This document shows, one piece after another, positions 34,544 to 43,198 of a DNA stretch of 64,000 nucleotides. The position numbers were made by a program, and so were the translations under genes. Positions within the stretch are counted from its first letter, which is position 1; every line of letters starts with the position of its first letter. Source of the DNA: Pedobacter sp. Bi126 (GTDB taxonomy: Bacteria > Bacteroidota > Bacteroidia > Sphingobacteriales > Sphingobacteriaceae); assembly GCF_918698245.1 (NCBI RefSeq), contig NZ_CAKKMS010000006.1, forward strand, positions 1 through 64,000, read 5' to 3'. The notes under the pieces are model-generated. The model was not told where the DNA came from. It was given only the letters and a program-made list of their open reading frames with translations, and made no database searches.

Positions 34544-36313
34544 CTAAAAGCGCTTTGCAGGATTAATTAATGGCAAACTGAAATAAAAAACCGAGCCCTT
34601 TGTTAACTGGCTTTCTGCCCATATCTTTCCGCCATGTCTCTGGATAATCTCGGCCGATAGATAAAGTCCTATTCCAAAACCGGCAACAGTACTCATCCGA
34701 TTGTTTTCTACCCGGTAAAACCGTTCGAATAGTTTTGGGATATCGTTTTCATCTATTCCCATCCCATGATCCATTATGCGGAATACCGCTGTACCGTTCT
34801 CCAGATAACTGTCAATAATTATTTCACTATCGGCCGGCGAATATTTCACCGCATTACTGATCAGATTATTGACCACATGCCCGAGTTTGTCCCTGTCTGC
34901 GTTCACAAAAAAACCAGGCTGGAATATGTACTTTATATTATGGTTGTTTACCGTTGCAATATATTCCTCTACCACTTCCTTAAGCAGGACAGACATTTCT
35001 ATGGGCTGAAAATCCATCAGCATTTTTCCCGATTCCAAACGCGAGAGGTTGAGAAAACCATTGATCATACCAGTCATTTTATTGATCTGGCGCTCAGCGC
35101 CCTGGAGAGCTTTATCTGCAAAGCCGTTCATCGTACCCCTGGCTTTCAGCTGCATAACCTGAATATAACCTTTCATGGAAGTAAGCGGTGTCTTGAGTTC
35201 GTGACTAACCATTGCAATAAAATCGTTCTTCCGCTGTTCATCCCTTTTCTGATCTGTTACGTCCATCAAAACAGCGTAAAAGCTATCAAAATCGCCATAG
35301 CTGCCTTTTTTTAACTTGCCTACGATCCTCATCCAACGGTTCTCACCGGAAATAAGATGTCTGATCGGATAGGTATAATCCAGGGGCTTTCCAAGATTGA
35401 TGCAGTCGTGAAGAACCCCTTGAAGCGCTGATAGGTATTCGGTACCCACACTGCTCAGCACCATTGTCCAGCTCACCTCCCCCTCCAAGGGCAGACCACA
35501 GAGTTTCCTGAACCGCTCTGATACTTCAACACGTCCTGTTTTGATATCCAGGTTACAACTGCCCAATTCAGCGGCATCGAAAGCAGACTGTAAGTTATCT
35601 TCACTCTCTCTCAGTGCATCGAGTGCATCTTTAAGCTGAGCATTCACTTCTTTCTGAAGATCATTGACTGCTGCAAGTTTTTCATTGATGGTCTCGAGCT
35701 CCTGTGTTCGTAGCCTGACTGTATTTTCAAGATTTTCATTGAGTTCATCTGCATTTTTTCTTGCCGCTTCAAGTTCCCTGTTCCTCGTTTCCAAAAGCAA
35801 CTGGTTTTTCTTCAGCTCGCTCAGATCGGTAATAATGACGCTCAGTGAAGTGCCTTCATCAAGGTTAAGCGCCTTTAAAGAGAGTTGAACTGCCAAGGAA
35901 GTGCCTGAGCTGTTGATGATATCGACTTCTGCCCTGGTGTCTACTTCCCAGGCTCCATCGATTGTTTCTCGAACAAAGGCCTGATCTTCTGTTGAAAAAA
36001 ATGCCAGAAAGTTCAGACCGATAACCTTTTCTAAAGGTAGCCCCAAAAGCCTGGCGAGTTGTGAGTTGCAATACAATACCCTGTATGATTCATCGAGCGT
36101 AAGTGCGCTTTCGGTCATCTGCTCGATAAAGATCCTGTAGGTATGATCAGCGCTCTTAAGCGTAAAAAGCTGATGACCATCCTGACCATTTACAATCAGG
36201 GCATCAACTTCTCCAGAGCGAATTGCATGGATAATGTCGTTGGCCTCCTCGAGCTGGATACGAAGTTCTTCATAGGCCCGCTCGAGCCTGATATGTTCAC
36301 TTGACTTCTGCAT
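34544..36313 (-). CDS. PAS-domain sensor histidine kinase, last gene of the kai operon
   Basis: The 589-residue product has no membrane helix. It starts with a coiled coil (1-35), has a PAS domain (about 58-168; YRVLYCNSQLARLLGLPLEK), a coiled coil (170-235), a second PAS-like domain (240-352), then HisKA with the phospho-accepting H371 in VSHELKTP, and an ATPase domain (N box NNLISNAVKYSP, G boxes DHGMGIDE and GFGIGLYLS). It is thus a cytoplasmic sensor kinase. Its start is 3 bases from the KaiB-like gene upstream. In KaiBC systems such a kinase (as SasA) reads KaiC state, although this one lacks the N-terminal KaiB-like domain of SasA. No response regulator is adjacent. Confidence 0.9.
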   Translation of the reverse strand: MQKSSEHIRLERAYEELRIQLEEANDIIHAIRSGEVDALIVNGQDGHQLFTLKSADHTYRIFIEQMTESALTLDESYRVLYCNSQLARLLGLPLEKVIGLNFLAFFSTEDQAFVRETIDGAWEVDTRAEVDIINSSGTSLAVQLSLKALNLDEGTSLSVIITDLSELKKNQLLLETRNRELEAARKNADELNENLENTVRLRTQELETINEKLAAVNDLQKEVNAQLKDALDALRESEDNLQSAFDAAELGSCNLDIKTGRVEVSERFRKLCGLPLEGEVSWTMVLSSVGTEYLSALQGVLHDCINLGKPLDYTYPIRHLISGENRWMRIVGKLKKGSYGDFDSFYAVLMDVTDQKRDEQRKNDFIAMVSHELKTPLTSMKGYIQVMQLKARGTMNGFADKALQGAERQINKMTGMINGFLNLSRLESGKMLMDFQPIEMSVLLKEVVEEYIATVNNHNIKYIFQPGFFVNADRDKLGHVVNNLISNAVKYSPADSEIIIDSYLENGTAVFRIMDHGMGIDENDIPKLFERFYRVENNRMSTVAGFGIGLYLSAEIIQRHGGKIWAESQLTKGSVFYFSLPLINPAKRF

Positions 36314-36316
36314 AAC

Positions 36317-36631
36317 TTAATAACTGATCCCCAAACCTTTCAATACTTTCGCACGGTCAGAGCAGTCCCCGATCAGCTTTCTGATCGGAACTGGCGATTT
36401 TTTGATCAACATCGGGATGGCTGTCACATCTTCTTGCTGCACTAACAAGGGCTGCTGATGTGCATCAATGATTTCCAGCTCATACCTGCCGGCAATAAAT
36501 TCCTCGCATATTGTACGGATGTTGACAACTGCCCTTGCGGAAACTGGTGATGCACCTGCAATGAAAAGCCTAAGCGAAAAAAAATCGTCGCTTTGGGTAC
36601 TGTCTGGATGATCGGGGTTTCCTATCGGCAT
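36317..36631 (-). CDS. kaiB: KaiB family protein (second copy)
   Basis: The 104-residue product has the thioredoxin-like KaiB fold pattern: LRLFIAGASPVSARAVVNIR, then YELEIIDAHQQP, then VTAIPMLIKKSPVPIRKLIG and a closing LKGLGI. The cis-proline motif AIPMLIK is preserved. It has an N-terminal extension of about 15 residues. KaiB binds KaiC after a fold switch and controls its phosphorylation cycle in cyanobacteria; in non-cyanobacterial KaiBC pairs the role is linked to stress and output rather than proven rhythms. It is two bases after the first KaiB gene and its sequence differs enough to suggest a separate partner or function. Confidence 0.9.
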   Translation of the reverse strand: MPIGNPDHPDSTQSDDFFSLRLFIAGASPVSARAVVNIRTICEEFIAGRYELEIIDAHQQPLLVQQEDVTAIPMLIKKSPVPIRKLIGDCSDRAKVLKGLGISY

Positions 36632-36633
36632 AA

Positions 36634-36921
36634 CTAATTATTAATCTTTGTACGTATGTCCAGTCCCACCAGAACCTTTTCCTCATTTGAAAGGTCACCT
36701 ATAATTTTGCGGACCGGTTCAGGCACTTTTTTTACCAGAGTCGGAATGGCAAATATCTGATCACCTTCAGCCAGCTGTGGTTTTTCCAAAAGATCGATCA
36801 CCTCAATGCTATATTTTCCTTTCAGGTGCTCCTCGCAGAGTTTTTTCAGGTTTTCCAGTGCAACTACCGATTTATTGGTTTTACCGGCCACATATAGCCG
36901 GAGTTCATATGCTTTCCCCAC
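36634..36921 (-). CDS. kaiB: KaiB family protein (first copy)
   Basis: The 95-residue product is of normal KaiB length and matches the family along its whole length (YELRLYVAGKTNKSVVALEN, YSIEVIDLLEKPQ, IFAIPTLVKKVPEPVRKIIG). It lies 3 bases after the KaiC stop, as in most kaiCB operons. It is closer to the textbook KaiB than the following copy. Confidence 0.93.
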   Translation of the reverse strand: MGKAYELRLYVAGKTNKSVVALENLKKLCEEHLKGKYSIEVIDLLEKPQLAEGDQIFAIPTLVKKVPEPVRKIIGDLSNEEKVLVGLDIRTKINN

Positions 36922-36924
36922 TAT

Positions 36925-38670
36925 TTATTTGTTTTTGTTTACGTTTTTTTCTTTCCGACTATCATCTCCCCTGCGCAGATCGGCAATTTTGCTTATCGTT
37001 TCGCCCATGATCTGTTTTTTTAAAGCCTCCTCCACATAAACTTTATTGAGTTCCTCTTCTGCTGATTCATATTCTGATCTTAGACTTTCAATCTTTGATT
37101 CTAAAATTTTCCGTTTGCGTTCGAGTTCACGGTCCTTACGGCTGACAGCCTGGGCGTGGATGACCTCGCCAGTTTGCTCCATAAGCATCCTTGCCTCCCG
37201 CGCCGAGCCGGTTAGCACGCCATCCTCGGTAAGATATACATCCACCAGATCTAATCCCTTATCTGTAATCACAAATTCGCGTATCTGGTTTGAATGTTTC
37301 ATTCCCCGGGATTTCATGATATACAATCCACGGTTCCGCTCACCGTTGCTTTCGATATCACGGATCAAAAGCCAGGCATCTACAAGCGAAGAAACCCCTT
37401 CATCGGTTTGTTCGTTAACTATATTATTAAGGGTGAGGGCCGTAAACATGACGGTAATCTGTTCAGCCTGCAGAAAATCGATCAGGCGTACAAGCATGGT
37501 TTTCACGTCGCTAACCGATCCTATTGTGATCAGGTTGGTAATCGGGTCAAGTATAACAACAGATGGCCTAGACTTTTTGATCGCCTTATGGATCGCCACC
37601 AGATGCATTTCCAGTCCGTACAAGGTAGGGCGTGAGGCGTAAAACTCAAGCGTTCCTTCCTTAAGGTGTTTTTGAAGATCTATGCCTATAGAACGCATGT
37701 TTCTGATGATCTGTTTTGGGGATTCTTCGAAAGCAAAGAAAAGGCATTTCTCTCCCCTCAGGCAGGCCGCATTGGCGAATGTTGCTGCTATGCTGGTCTT
37801 GCCCGTACCGGCCGTACCTGAAACCAGAATACTGCTCCCTTTATAAAAGCCAGAATTTCCCAGCATTTTATCCAGCGAAGCAATACCTGAGGGCAAGCTT
37901 TTTGTGGAAACCTCATGATTCAGCTGCAGAGAGGTAACAGGAAGCACTGAGATGCCCTCATCGTCGATCAGAAAGGGATATTCATTGGTTCCGTGGACCG
38001 ATCCACGGTACTTTACAACCCTAAGCCTCCTGGTGGAGATCTGGTTGATAATCCTGTGGTCAAGTAAAATAACACAGTCTGACACGTACTCTTCAAGGCC
38101 CTGACGGGTAAGTCCATTTCCTCCTCGCTCACCTGTTATGACCGCCGTAACGCCCTTCGATTTTAGAAACTGAAAAAGTCTCCTGATCTCTGCCCGCAGC
38201 ACTGCCGTATTATTTAGTCCCGAGAAAAGGTTCTCGATGGTATCAAGTGCTACTCTTTTTGCGCCTATACTGTCAATTGCGTATCCCAGTCGGATAAAAA
38301 GTCCCTCCAGATCGTACTCTCCGGTCTCCTCAATTTCTGCACGGTCAATGTGCACGTAATCCAACCTTATCTTTTTATCCTTTTCTAATTGTTCCAGATC
38401 AAATCCAAGTGATGCTACATTCGCTTTAAGTTCCTCGGCCTTTTCCTCAAAAGCCATAAATACGCCAGGTTCACCGTAATCCATGGCTCCTTTTACAATG
38501 AACTCTATGGAAAAAAGTGTTTTTCCAGAACCGGCCTCACCACAAACAAGTGTAGGTCTTCCCGAGGGCAGCCCGCCTAATGTAATCTCATCAAGTCCGG
38601 AAATACCGGTAAGTGTTTTAGGAATTGTACCAGCTGAGCGCGTTTCCTGTTGATTTTTTGATTTAGCCAT
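36925..38670 (-). CDS. kaiC: KaiC family ATPase with C-terminal coiled coil
   Basis: The 581-residue product has two RecA-like KaiC domains. CI has Walker A GEAGSGKT (44-51) and catalytic glutamates E75/E76; CII has GTAGTGKT (285-292) and E315/E316. At the place of the cyanobacterial S431/T432 phosphorylation pair it has S427 and S428 (GVSSLVDAW), the form seen in KaiC2-type proteins. The protein is about 60 residues longer than cyanobacterial KaiC owing to a charged coiled-coil tail (about 505-560) ending in a lysine-rich stretch. It leads a four-gene unit (kaiC, kaiB, kaiB, histidine kinase). No kaiA is present. Both nucleotide sites look intact, so ATPase and autokinase activity are expected. 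Confidence 0.92.
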   Translation of the reverse strand: MAKSKNQQETRSAGTIPKTLTGISGLDEITLGGLPSGRPTLVCGEAGSGKTLFSIEFIVKGAMDYGEPGVFMAFEEKAEELKANVASLGFDLEQLEKDKKIRLDYVHIDRAEIEETGEYDLEGLFIRLGYAIDSIGAKRVALDTIENLFSGLNNTAVLRAEIRRLFQFLKSKGVTAVITGERGGNGLTRQGLEEYVSDCVILLDHRIINQISTRRLRVVKYRGSVHGTNEYPFLIDDEGISVLPVTSLQLNHEVSTKSLPSGIASLDKMLGNSGFYKGSSILVSGTAGTGKTSIAATFANAACLRGEKCLFFAFEESPKQIIRNMRSIGIDLQKHLKEGTLEFYASRPTLYGLEMHLVAIHKAIKKSRPSVVILDPITNLITIGSVSDVKTMLVRLIDFLQAEQITVMFTALTLNNIVNEQTDEGVSSLVDAWLLIRDIESNGERNRGLYIMKSRGMKHSNQIREFVITDKGLDLVDVYLTEDGVLTGSAREARMLMEQTGEVIHAQAVSRKDRELERKRKILESKIESLRSEYESAEEELNKVYVEEALKKQIMGETISKIADLRRGDDSRKEKNVNKNK

Positions 38671-38909
38671 TTATTTTTTAACGCTTAAATCTATTAGATA
38701 ATAGTAATATTGATCAATTCTTTTCAAACAAACAGGGAATGTTAAAAAATGTTTGCAATAAGGAAATATATCGCCCACCGAAAATACTTTTTTTAACCTG
38801 GGCAACAGCCTTACATCCGTTGCAAGCCAACAAACAAAGAAGAGAAATCTTATACCCGTCCGTTCATCCGACATCACAGGTTATCCTCAGCTATATGGCA
38901 GAACATATA

Positions 38910-38942
38910 AAAAGCGGGCATGCCATACCGCTGCCCGCTTTT
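38910..38942 (-). terminator. Hairpin terminator after the small acidic protein gene
   Basis: Eleven-base perfect arms (AAAAGCGGGCA and TGCCCGCTTTT) around an 11-base loop, 6 bases beyond the stop of the gene at 38949-39137. T-runs flank both sides, so it may work in both directions. Confidence 0.7.
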
Positions 38943-38948
38943 AAGGTG

Positions 38949-39137
38949 TTAGGCATTTCCGCCTGCATTCCCGGCAAGATCTCCCCCTACGTCATCTTCA
39001 TCATCAATTTCACCGGTAAGCCCCCGTTGAACCTCGTTATCATCGGCTTCTTTTTCTTCGTTGGGACTTATTTGCGACTGTTCATTGCCGTTTTCATCTT
39101 CGTTGTCTTCTTCTTTTGGATCGATGTAATTTTTCAT
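38949..39137 (-). CDS. Small, highly acidic protein
   Basis: The 62-residue product starts MKNYIDPKEEDNEDENGNEQ and is mostly Asp, Glu, Asn and Gly, with a glycine-rich end. No domain can be named and it is probably disordered. Its own hairpin terminator and its isolated position support it as a real gene. A similar small hydrophilic protein is encoded at 51035-51229. Both occur among stress genes, so a desiccation or osmotic role is possible but not shown. Confidence 0.6.
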   Translation of the reverse strand: MKNYIDPKEEDNEDENGNEQSQISPNEEKEADDNEVQRGLTGEIDDEDDVGGDLAGNAGGNA

Positions 39138-39231
39138 AGTATCTGTTTTTATTGTAAAACAGATACTTTATAACTATAGTTTCAAAAAAATTAGCAAAAG
39201 CGGCACCACATATGTTTCCTGCTCAATAGCT

Positions 39232-39308
39232 GGTCGGGATAGGAAGATTCGAACTTCCGACCTCCAGCACCCCATGCTGGCGCGATACCTGGCTACGCTA
39301 TATCCCGT
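39232..39308 (-). tRNA. tRNA-Pro (anticodon GGG)
   Basis: The minus-strand sequence folds as a normal cloverleaf of 77 bases including an encoded CCA end. The acceptor stem pairs CGGGATA with TATCCCG, the anticodon stem pairs CCAGC with GCTGG, and the T arm contains the conserved TTCGAAT. The 7-base anticodon loop ATGGGGT gives GGG (39272-39274), which reads CCC and CCU proline codons. Confidence 0.95.
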
Positions 39309-39472
39309 TTGCTGACTTCCCTTTATGGAACACAAAAATTGATACAAAGATATATCACATTGCACTTTTGAAGGAAAAATTTTTAAAAATTTTGAAGGAT
39401 TTTTGATTTTTAAACAGAAAAAATGGACAGCGTTTCCCTTAAACTTTTTAACAATGCAGATGTTATATAAAA

Positions 39473-39979
39473 ATGGAAAACATAGAACAACTCATTATAT
39501 CTGCTGCAAGAAAAGGCGATACCGAGGTTTTAAAAGAATTAATACGCAGAGGAGCGAATATAAATTTTAAGGACGATAAAGGTTATACCGCTTTGATTAT
39601 TGCCTGCTACAACAACCAGCTGGAAGCGGCAGCATACCTGATTGCTTCGGGAGCAGACTTAAATCTTGGAGATCAGGGAGGCAACACAGCTTTAATGGGT
39701 GCAGCATTTAAAGGCTATACCGATATTGCAAAACTATTGATTGAAGGTGGGGCAGACATTAATCTTCAGCATGGAAACGGCGGGACTGCATTGATGTTTG
39801 CCGCAATGTTTGGCCGCAATGAGGTTTTAAAACTACTTTTAGACCATGGCGCTGAAACCGGGCTCCTAGATATCAGGGGACAGCATGCATTAGATCTGGC
39901 CATTTTGCAGGGGAACGAAGCCGGAGCTGAATTGCTTGAATTATACAGCAAAAATGCTAATCTTGCAAAAGTGCCTTAA
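39473..39979 (+). CDS. Ankyrin repeat protein
   Basis: The 168-residue product consists of four to five ankyrin repeats (DTEVLKELIRRGANINFKDD, GYTALIIACYNNQLEAAAYL, NTALMGAAFKGYTDIAKLLI, GTALMFAAMFGRNEVLKLLL) with no signal peptide, so it is likely cytoplasmic. It is convergent with the catalase operon and its end overlaps the end of the unknown gene at 39957 by 23 bases. Ankyrin proteins are found next to catalase genes in several bacteria (AnkB with KatB in Pseudomonas), which makes a helper role in peroxide defence plausible here. It is not in the same operon as the catalase. Confidence 0.9.
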   Translation: MENIEQLIISAARKGDTEVLKELIRRGANINFKDDKGYTALIIACYNNQLEAAAYLIASGADLNLGDQGGNTALMGAAFKGYTDIAKLLIEGGADINLQHGNGGTALMFAAMFGRNEVLKLLLDHGAETGLLDIRGQHALDLAILQGNEAGAELLELYSKNANLAKVP

Positions 39980-40562
39980 CCAGCCCTTTCCACTGAGGAT
40001 ATGAAAAACCCAGTTTGGCCGCCATACCCACCATAAAATTCCTTCCCTTATCATAAAGGCTGCCATTGTCCGTATTTGGAACTTCATTTCTAGCATGTTC
40101 TTCGGCACTAACAGATCGTCCGCTCTGTGTAACGATAAAGCTTGATGTAGCCTCACTTTTTAAAAAGTGGGCCGTTTCCTTTTTTCGTGACAAGGGGTGT
40201 GCGCAAGGCCTTACCCTCATGGATAATGTCTGCTTTTCACCGTCGCTTTCGGTAATAATCTCCTCGATTTGAACCCAATCATAGCCCATTCCAGCCTGGG
40301 TTCCAGGACCAGGAATATCGATTCTAATATAATCATTTAACTGCGCCTGCCTTTCTGCGCGGATGCCTTGAGGATCGATTAATTGGAATGCGGATATGCC
40401 TGCGTAACGCCCCCATTCATTTACAGACAATAATCTGGTACACGCCCGTTCAAAAACCTGTACCGCTTCTGCAGGGGTGCTACAATCTCTGCGTTCTATC
40501 ACATCCATTTCGCTACCTGTATATTGGGCAGGTACGGCTTCTAAGTTGTTTTTATTTTCCAT
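39957..40562 (-). CDS. Protein of unknown function downstream of catalase
   Basis: The best start is 40562 (MENKNNLEAVPAQY); the frame is open further upstream but those codons overlap the catalase end and look unlike protein. The product has 201 residues without signal peptide or membrane helix. It has a helical middle (AVQVFERACTRLLSVNEWGR) and a beta-rich part with HPLSRKKETAHFLKSEATSS, which may describe a ligand-binding sandwich, but I do not recognise the family. It follows katE by 52 bases with a hairpin in the gap, so co-transcription is likely. The DNA overlap of 23 bases with the convergent ankyrin gene is notable. Confidence 0.75.
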   Translation of the reverse strand: MENKNNLEAVPAQYTGSEMDVIERRDCSTPAEAVQVFERACTRLLSVNEWGRYAGISAFQLIDPQGIRAERQAQLNDYIRIDIPGPGTQAGMGYDWVQIEEIITESDGEKQTLSMRVRPCAHPLSRKKETAHFLKSEATSSFIVTQSGRSVSAEEHARNEVPNTDNGSLYDKGRNFMVGMAAKLGFSYPQWKGLVKALLQD

Positions 40563-40575
40563 AGCGAATAAATTT

Positions 40576-40598
40576 GGTGAAGGCCAACAGCCTTCACC
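40576..40598. repeat. Hairpin between katE and the downstream gene
   Basis: GGTGAAGGC and GCCTTCACC pair perfectly around CAACA. No T-run follows, so this is more likely an mRNA-stabilising or processing hairpin than a terminator. Confidence 0.5.
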
Positions 40599-40614
40599 TG
40601 GTTTGTACCTTAAA

Positions 40615-42807
40615 CTATGCTGGTATTTTTCTTTGAACTTCACGGTCCCAAAAGCGGTGCAGGGCAATCATTTCTGCAAAAGTCTTTGTAAGGGCATCAA
40701 GATCCTCAGTAATCAAAATACCTTCACTTAATGCAGTACCGTCGGCGTATTCTGCTGGTAGCTTTTTAGCGAAATAAGTAGATTCCAATACCTGGAGCGC
40801 CTGTTTGTCGGCAGCAATTGCCTTACAATGTTTGAAAGCCTCATTTAAGAAATGAATGGCATTGGCTTCTCCACTAAGTGCATTAACTGAATTAGCACCC
40901 CCAGGCACATATACTGCATCATAAAGAACGGATGCTGCTGTTAAAAGACTTTCATCCACTGCAATATTTTTACCACCTGCAGAAATAATTTCGCCCAACC
41001 TTGGCGCTATAATATGTGCCACCGCTCCTTGTGCAACAAGGAAATCTTTAACCTTGCTAAGTGTCTGTTCATTTACTCCATCTGCCGCAAGTATTGCAAT
41101 TTTTCTTGACCTGATGGTATCTTTGATCGTTGTGGCCATACTTAGCGCTACAGACCTTGCAAGGCTTCCTTTAGGGTTTACAGAAGCATAATCCTTCCTT
41201 TTGCCATCAGCTGGCAAGCTATTGTTAAGGTCTGCCAAAGGGATTTTTGGAATCTGCAAACCTAATGCCTGCGCAACTGCCTCAGCCAGGCCCTTATCTA
41301 TCTGAATTAATACAGCCAGCATACGCTCCCTTACAGGAATGGCCTTTACTTTGCCGAGTTCAAAACTAAGGGCATCGATAAGGTGGTTCTTTTCGGCATT
41401 GCTCTGTGAATTGAAGAACAAGCGGGCCTGCGAAAAATGATCAAAAAAACTTCTGCTCCTTGCCCGGATCTTTCTGGCATCAATTGCTTCATTATGACTT
41501 ACAAAGCCACCTTGTGCAGCCGGTACCTGCCTTGGGTCGTTTGCGGCGAGTCCGTTCGGACCATAACTGGTTTTACCCCTGTTGATTGTTTGGCGCATAT
41601 GGCCATCGCGTTGGTTATTATGCACGGGAATTACAGGTCTGTTAATCGGGATTTCATGAAAATTTGGTCCTCCCAATCGGATTAGCTGGGTATCGGTATA
41701 AGAGAACAATCTGCCCTGCAATAGCGGGTCATTAGTAAAATCGATACCCGGTACTACATGGCCAACATGGAAAGCAACTTGCTCCGTTTCCGCGAAAAAG
41801 TTATCGGGATTTCTGTTCAGTGTCATCTTACCAATGCGCTGTACGGGAACAAGTTCTTCAGGAATCAATTTGGTAGGATCCAAAAGATCAAATTCAAACT
41901 TAAACTCATCAGCTTCAGGAACGATCTGCACGCCAAGTTCCCATTCTGGAAAAGCGCCGGCCTCAATGGCATCCCAAAGGTCCCTTCTATGAAAATCGGG
42001 GTCTTTGCCCGAAATATTCTGTGCCTCATCCCAGGCTACCGAATGAACACCCAAAAGTGGCTTCCAGTGGAATTTCACAAAATTGGCTTCACCGTTGGCA
42101 TTCACAAATCTAAAAGTATGTACGCCAAAACCCTCCATCATGCGGTAGCTCCTTGGTATGGCACGATCACTCATCAGCCACATAATCATATGCGACGACT
42201 CTGGCATTTGAGAAATAAAATCCCAGAAAGTATCGTGAGCCGAAGCGGCCTGTGGCATTTCATTATCAGGCTCTGGTTTTACTGCATGGACAAGATCTGG
42301 AAATTTAACCGCATCCTGGATGAAAAACACTGGCATGTTATTGCCCACAAGATCAAAATTCCCTTCCTGGGTATAAAATTTTACAGCAAAACCCCTTACA
42401 TCACGAGCCAGATCTGTCGATCCCCTGGAGCCTGCTACGGTTGAAAACCTAACAAACACCGGAGTTTCTGCTCCCGGATCGCATAAAAATGCAGCCCTGG
42501 TTAAGTTAGACATGTCTTCGTATACCTTAAAAACGCCATGTGCAGCAGAACCTCTGGCATGCACTACCCTTTCGGGTATGCGTTCATGATCGAAATGTGT
42601 AATTTTTTCCCGGAGGATAAAATCCTCTAAAAGTGTTGCGCCTCTTTCTCCGGCTTTGAGCGAATTCTGATCATCGTTAATTTTGACCCCATGGTTAGTT
42701 GTTAGAAATTCGCCTGTCGAATCTGCAACAAATGATTCCAGTTTGGCCGTCTTACCATTTTCTGGCTGGGCAGGTTTATTTTTTCCTTTTGGTGTTTTCT
42801 TGTCCAT
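40615..42807 (-). CDS. katE: Large-subunit monofunctional catalase (HPII type)
   Basis: The 730-residue product is of clade 2 size. It has a basic, disordered N-arm, then the catalase core with the active-site histidine in RVVHARGSAAHG, the asparagine in GNFDLVGNNMPVFFIQD, and the heme-ligand tyrosine in LFSYTDTQLIRLG. After about residue 570 it has the extra flavodoxin/DJ-1-like domain of HPII enzymes (KIAILAADGVNEQTLSKVKD, AVYVPGGANSVNAL). It breaks down hydrogen peroxide to water and oxygen in the cytoplasm. Large catalases are stable and typical of stationary-phase or stress regulons, which fits the neighbourhood. No OxyR gene is adjacent. Confidence 0.96.
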   Translation of the reverse strand: MDKKTPKGKNKPAQPENGKTAKLESFVADSTGEFLTTNHGVKINDDQNSLKAGERGATLLEDFILREKITHFDHERIPERVVHARGSAAHGVFKVYEDMSNLTRAAFLCDPGAETPVFVRFSTVAGSRGSTDLARDVRGFAVKFYTQEGNFDLVGNNMPVFFIQDAVKFPDLVHAVKPEPDNEMPQAASAHDTFWDFISQMPESSHMIMWLMSDRAIPRSYRMMEGFGVHTFRFVNANGEANFVKFHWKPLLGVHSVAWDEAQNISGKDPDFHRRDLWDAIEAGAFPEWELGVQIVPEADEFKFEFDLLDPTKLIPEELVPVQRIGKMTLNRNPDNFFAETEQVAFHVGHVVPGIDFTNDPLLQGRLFSYTDTQLIRLGGPNFHEIPINRPVIPVHNNQRDGHMRQTINRGKTSYGPNGLAANDPRQVPAAQGGFVSHNEAIDARKIRARSRSFFDHFSQARLFFNSQSNAEKNHLIDALSFELGKVKAIPVRERMLAVLIQIDKGLAEAVAQALGLQIPKIPLADLNNSLPADGKRKDYASVNPKGSLARSVALSMATTIKDTIRSRKIAILAADGVNEQTLSKVKDFLVAQGAVAHIIAPRLGEIISAGGKNIAVDESLLTAASVLYDAVYVPGGANSVNALSGEANAIHFLNEAFKHCKAIAADKQALQVLESTYFAKKLPAEYADGTALSEGILITEDLDALTKTFAEMIALHRFWDREVQRKIPA

Positions 42808-43198
42808 AGTTTTTTTAGCTTAAGCCTCTTTTTGGGCTGTTAACATTTAATTTTTTTCTGCGATTAATGCATTACTGGTTGAGGGAAAAACTATCGGCCA
42901 TGTGCCGTCTGCACGGACAAAGTTTATCTTTGCCAATGTATTTTCGTCAACAATCTCTATAATATGGTTCCGCAGTTGAGGAAAAAAGAAACAATAGCGA
43001 GCAAAATGAAGACCTGATTTTTCATAAGATATTTTTTACGGCACCGGATGTATTTTCGATAGCATATAGAGAACCTGCAAAAACAATAAATGGTTTTAAC
43101 AATTTGCTCTAGCCTCTTCCGTATCAACTCGTTGGCCTCAAATCCCGATAAAGAATATCAAAAAACATTTTTTGGGCAGAATGGGTTGTACAATAATG
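42808..43198. other. 391-bp divergent gap between katE and an SDR gene
   Basis: The gap must hold promoters for both directions. I see no clear operator, repeat or small gene, only AT-rich sequence. Confidence 0.5.

Noticed and set aside
38671..38877. 68-codon frame upstream of kaiC
   Set aside because: It lies in the probable promoter region, has no recognisable domain, and ends directly at the kaiC start; AT-rich chance frame is more likely.
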